A stretch of DNA of 64,000 nt. Source: Ziziphus jujuba (lineage: Eukaryota; Streptophyta; Magnoliopsida; Rosales; Rhamnaceae). Position numbers and translations under genes: made by a program. The notes beneath the pieces were generated by a model. That model was given only the letters and a program-made list of their open reading frames with translations, was not told the DNA's origin and did not search any database. Positions 63,047-64,000 of this stretch are shown piece after piece (position 1 is the first letter of the stretch; every line of letters starts with the position of its first letter). The stretch spans positions 25,048,001 through 25,112,000 of the forward strand of contig NC_083379.1 of assembly GCF_031755915.1 (NCBI RefSeq), read 5' to 3'.

Positions 63047-64000
63047 GGCACCTAGCATAGAAGAATCAGCAGCATGGCCAACATTTTGAAAAGGACCAGT
63101 ACCAGCATAGACAGTGGAGTTTGAAGCACTACTTGGCACTTGATTGCTTTTAGCTTCACTCTAAATAATAATACAAAAAATACTAGGCTATATAAGTAAA
63201 TGATAACCAAAATTTTCAAAAAAAAATAAATAATAACAATAATAATAATAAGGAACTAGATTCATTATTATAATAAGGAACTAAATTCATCATTTGATTG
63301 GTTTTGGCCTTTTTCACATTTCTAGGGACTTTGGGACATATATCCTCTTGTTATGACCAAGTGCACACTTTAATGTTACAGATTGCTTTTATTGTCTTGG
63401 CCGCTCATCTGGTCATTTTCTCTTACATCTCTTGGACGTTCTAGGTGGTCTCCTTTTCTCTTGATGCAAAACAGTATCAACCTCCACTTCAGGCCAGGTT
63501 GAATCATCAAGAATGGGATGGATAATGCTGTCATAAGTTACTAAATATGCAACCTTTTTTAGACTTCTATATAGGCCGTGGCATTCCAGTTAGTTGCCAA
63601 ACTCCACATTGGCATTTGGATTGGTTCAAGTGAAGAATATAAACCTCTTTCTCATTTAGCAGCTCATATTCACCATTTATAGCCCATATGCCACTTCAAT
63701 TGCACCTTTAGTGGCAATTTCTTTTATCCAATTTAGTGTCTTTTAATGCTTTATATGAATCTTCCTCATCATATATCTGCTAACTACCTCAGCAAACCTA
63801 AATTTGACTTTTACCTATCTGAATTCATCTTATTTTTAAATAACAACATCATGATATTTGTAACATGACTAAACTTAATAGATTCATCGAACACATGTAA
63901 CCTCCAATACTCAACTGGAATATACTTCAACCAAAGATAAGCTTCCTCACCAATACCTTTCATTTGCTCCACCATCATTCCAAAGTCTTCAACTCTTCTA
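63047..64000 (-). pseudogene. Decayed MULE (Mutator-like) transposase, C-terminal part, runs off window
   Basis: Reading the minus strand from 64000: VEDFGMMVEQMKGIGEEAY, YIPVEYWRLHVFDESIKFSHVTN, then after stops YELLNEKEVYILHLNQS and the SWIM zinc finger KCQCGVWQLTGMPRP, where the expected final Cys and His are lost and a stop follows. Downstream are STWPEVEVDTVL and a basic tail RRPPRTSKRCKRK. This is the MuDR/MULE order. Catalytic residues would be beyond the window edge. The solo LTR is inserted at its 3' side. Confidence 0.78.

Overview
This is eukaryotic nuclear DNA from a flowering plant, almost certainly a eudicot. It is strongly AT-rich, has GT-AG introns, and is mostly filled with plant transposable-element families. 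The species cannot be fixed from sequence alone. One intact host gene is visible: a copper-transporting P1B-type ATPase of the RAN1/HMA7 type on the minus strand (CDS 13544 down to 5989, nine exons). The exons assemble in phase to 1005 codons with every catalytic motif present. It delivers copper to ethylene receptors in the secretory pathway. I see no second convincing host gene.

Layout. 1-5600: AT-rich DNA with an LTR fragment (363-874), a foldback MITE (1474-1650) and a 53-bp tandem duplication. 5605-13760: the ATPase gene with flanks. 14230-15770: LINE relic (minus). 16388-19148: two more MITEs and a very long (TA)n(GA)n microsatellite. 19158-33575: a nested transposon complex. Its base is a non-coding tandem array carrying about 18 hairpins of the type GCCGACGCTTTTA...TAAAAGCGTCGGC, which ends at 33575 in a CACTA-type terminus (CACTACAAGAA on the minus strand). 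A Ty3/gypsy copy (24166-31087, minus) sits in the array with perfect 5-bp target duplications ATCAA. A truncated relative (19158-22128, plus) abuts the left side, and its LTR is itself split by an inverted solo LTR (20704-21797) with target duplications ACCAT.

33576-40060: low-complexity AT-rich DNA with a 174-bp tandem duplication and long microsatellites. 40060-43873 (plus a probable 5' LTR to about 45.85 kb): a decayed Del/Tekay-like gypsy element (minus) with a recognisable primer-binding site. 45.9-55 kb: AT-rich DNA, tandem duplications, two further foldback MITEs (one very strong hairpin at 50890-51048) and an LTR-like non-coding stretch. 59163-61033: a decayed hAT element with degenerate TIRs, a degenerate 8-bp target duplication and a broken transposase. 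61933-63046: a solo LTR of the same family as those in the nest. 63047-64000: the 3' end of a decayed MULE transposase running off the window.

The most unusual item is the hairpin array: two arms in opposite orientation, no coding capacity, and one mapped CACTA-like end. Next are the MITE family found repeatedly inside (TA)n microsatellites and the gypsy family whose polyprotein reading frame and polypurine tract run into its own LTR. All transposon proteins seen are broken by stops, frameshifts or deletions. The only gene expected to make a working protein is the copper ATPase.
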